From: DATEUP01 sp041485285
Lineage (GTDB): Archaea > Thermoplasmatota > DTKX01 > DATEUP01
NCBI GenBank assembly: GCA_041485285.1
Contig: JBGPJF010000112.1
Coordinates: 1-6,578 of the forward strand
Direction of reading: 5' to 3'
Length of the DNA: 6,578 nucleotides
In this document: positions 5,731 through 6,578 of the stretch, in pieces
Position numbering within the stretch: the stretch's first letter is position 1
Layout of the letters: each line of letters starts with the position of its first letter
Position numbers and translations under genes: made by a program
Notes under the pieces: generated by a model
The model's input: the letters and a program-made list of their open reading frames with translations, nothing else
What the model was told of the DNA's origin: nothing
Databases searched by the model: none

Positions 5731-6578
5731 CCCACGGCCTTCGCGAGCCGCTCCAGACAGACGTTCAACTTCTCCTCCGGCTGCGTCAGCGCAATCCGCA
5801 CGAACCCCTTCCCGTACTCCCCGAAACCGCGCCCGGGCGTGACGACGACGCCGTGGTCGAGGGCGCGCTCGCAGAAGGGCGCCTCGTCCCCGCCCACGTC
5901 GACCCAGAGATAGAAGGTCCCCTTCGGCGCGTCCACCTTCAGCCCCATCTTGTTGAGGCCGGCGACCATCAAGTCGCGGCGCTTCTTGTAGATGGCCAGA
6001 TTCTCGTTGACTTCCTTCGGCGGTTGCGCGCCTTTGTAGGCCTCGAGCCCTGCCTTCATCGCCTCCTGGATCCACATCGGCGTGCCCGAGTCGAGGTTCG
6101 ACTTCACTTTCTCGAGGCCCGCGATGATGTCCTTGCGGCCCACCGCGAAGCCCACACGGTAGCCTGTCATGTTGAACACCTTCGACATCGAGTGGAACTC
6201 CACCCCGTTTCGCGTGTACTGCAAAAGCGAGGGCGACTGGTAGTCGTCGTAGGTCATCTCGCAGTAGGCGTGGTCGGACACGACCACGGTTCCCGGCTGC
6301 ATGTCCGCGAGCATCCCCACGGCCTTCCAGAACATGTCCGGGGCAATCGCGCCCGTCGGGTTGTTCGGGTACCCGAAGAAGAACATCTTGGAGCCCTTTA
6401 CCAGGTTCAGGTCGGGCAGGAACGCGCCGGCCTTCGTCAGCGGCAGCATCACGTTCTCGGCGTCGTTTAGCAGCGACGCGGACTGCCGATACACGGGGTA
6501 CCCGGGGTTCGTGGCCGCGACTTTGTCGCCGGGGTTGACGTAGGCGCGCGAGAGGTTCGACAGCCCTTCCTTCGAGCC
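5727..6578 (-). CDS. Class I/II PLP-dependent aminotransferase, LL-diaminopimelate aminotransferase-like (5' end cut)
   Basis: This is the C-terminal 283 residues of a fold-type I aminotransferase; the N-terminal part lies beyond the right edge. Counting from the first visible residue, the segments are GSKEGL (1-6), NPGYPVY (24-30), PNNPTG (71-76), the PLP-ring aspartate in SDHAY (D102), the Schiff-base lysine in SMSK (K133), the phosphate-binding arginine in GYRVGF (R141) and the substrate-carboxylate arginine in FVRIAL (R261). All key residues are present, so it should be active. The pattern GSKEG...NPGYPVY...HSMSKVFNMTGYR resembles LL-diaminopimelate aminotransferase (dapL) and related alanine/aspartate aminotransferases. 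DapL makes LL-diaminopimelate from tetrahydrodipicolinate for lysine synthesis, but substrate cannot be fixed from this part. It is convergent with the lipoprotein gene and shares its last 4 bases. Confidence 0.92.
   Translation of the reverse strand, partial: GSKEGLSNLSRAYVNPGDKVAATNPGYPVYRQSASLLNDAENVMLPLTKAGAFLPDLNLVKGSKMFFFGYPNNPTGAIAPDMFWKAVGMLADMQPGTVVVSDHAYCEMTYDDYQSPSLLQYTRNGVEFHSMSKVFNMTGYRVGFAVGRKDIIAGLEKVKSNLDSGTPMWIQEAMKAGLEAYKGAQPPKEVNENLAIYKKRRDLMVAGLNKMGLKVDAPKGTFYLWVDVGGDEAPFCERALDHGVVVTPGRGFGEYGKGFVRIALTQPEEKLNVCLERLAKAVG

Noticed and set aside
1..6578. CRISPR arrays, insertion sequences, tRNA/rRNA genes or a defence system.
   Set aside because: I saw no regularly spaced direct repeats, transposase motifs, terminal inverted repeats, cloverleaf sequences or defence-related domains; coding genes explain nearly all of the window.

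Overview
The window most likely comes from a GC-rich archaeon, plausibly a high-GC, non-halophilic Thermoplasmatota-type euryarchaeon. The reasons are TATA-like AT-rich boxes about 25-30 bases ahead of gene starts, the lack of bacterial -35/-10 pairs, start codons that include GTG and TTG with little Shine-Dalgarno signal, exported proteins packed with N-X-S/T sequons, and a CARDB/PKD surface protein with a C-terminal membrane anchor. The lineage is an inference; no rRNA or other marker gene is present.

Layout. Bases 1-1765 are read on the minus strand, in transcription order: a RimI-like GNAT acetyltransferase (1765-1196), then a two-gene ABC exporter operon with its ATPase (1039-125) and an ABC-2 permease that runs off the left edge (from 128). 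ATPase and permease are joined by a 4-base ATGA overlap. A divergent intergenic region (1766-1865) separates this block from a plus-strand block: a membrane-anchored CARDB/PKD surface protein (1866-3263), imidazolonepropionase HutI (3260-4513, probable 4-base GTGA overlap), a compact intergenic promoter, and a lipoprotein with a predicted beta-propeller (4576-5730). The right end is a minus-strand PLP-dependent aminotransferase resembling LL-diaminopimelate aminotransferase. It is cut by the window edge, and its stop codon overlaps the lipoprotein stop by 4 bases in a convergent arrangement.

How the genes work together. The ABC pair is one transporter. HutI carries out the third step of histidine degradation, but no other hut gene lies here. 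The two exported proteins on either side of hutI both look N-glycosylated and extracellular; the sequence gives no direct functional link between them and histidine catabolism. The aminotransferase is probably biosynthetic (lysine or amino-acid metabolism). I see no CRISPR array, transposon, tRNA, rRNA or defence island. Most of the content is conventional, and the main open questions are the uncharacterised exported proteins, the surface protein-hutI coupling and the compact promoter/terminator regions.
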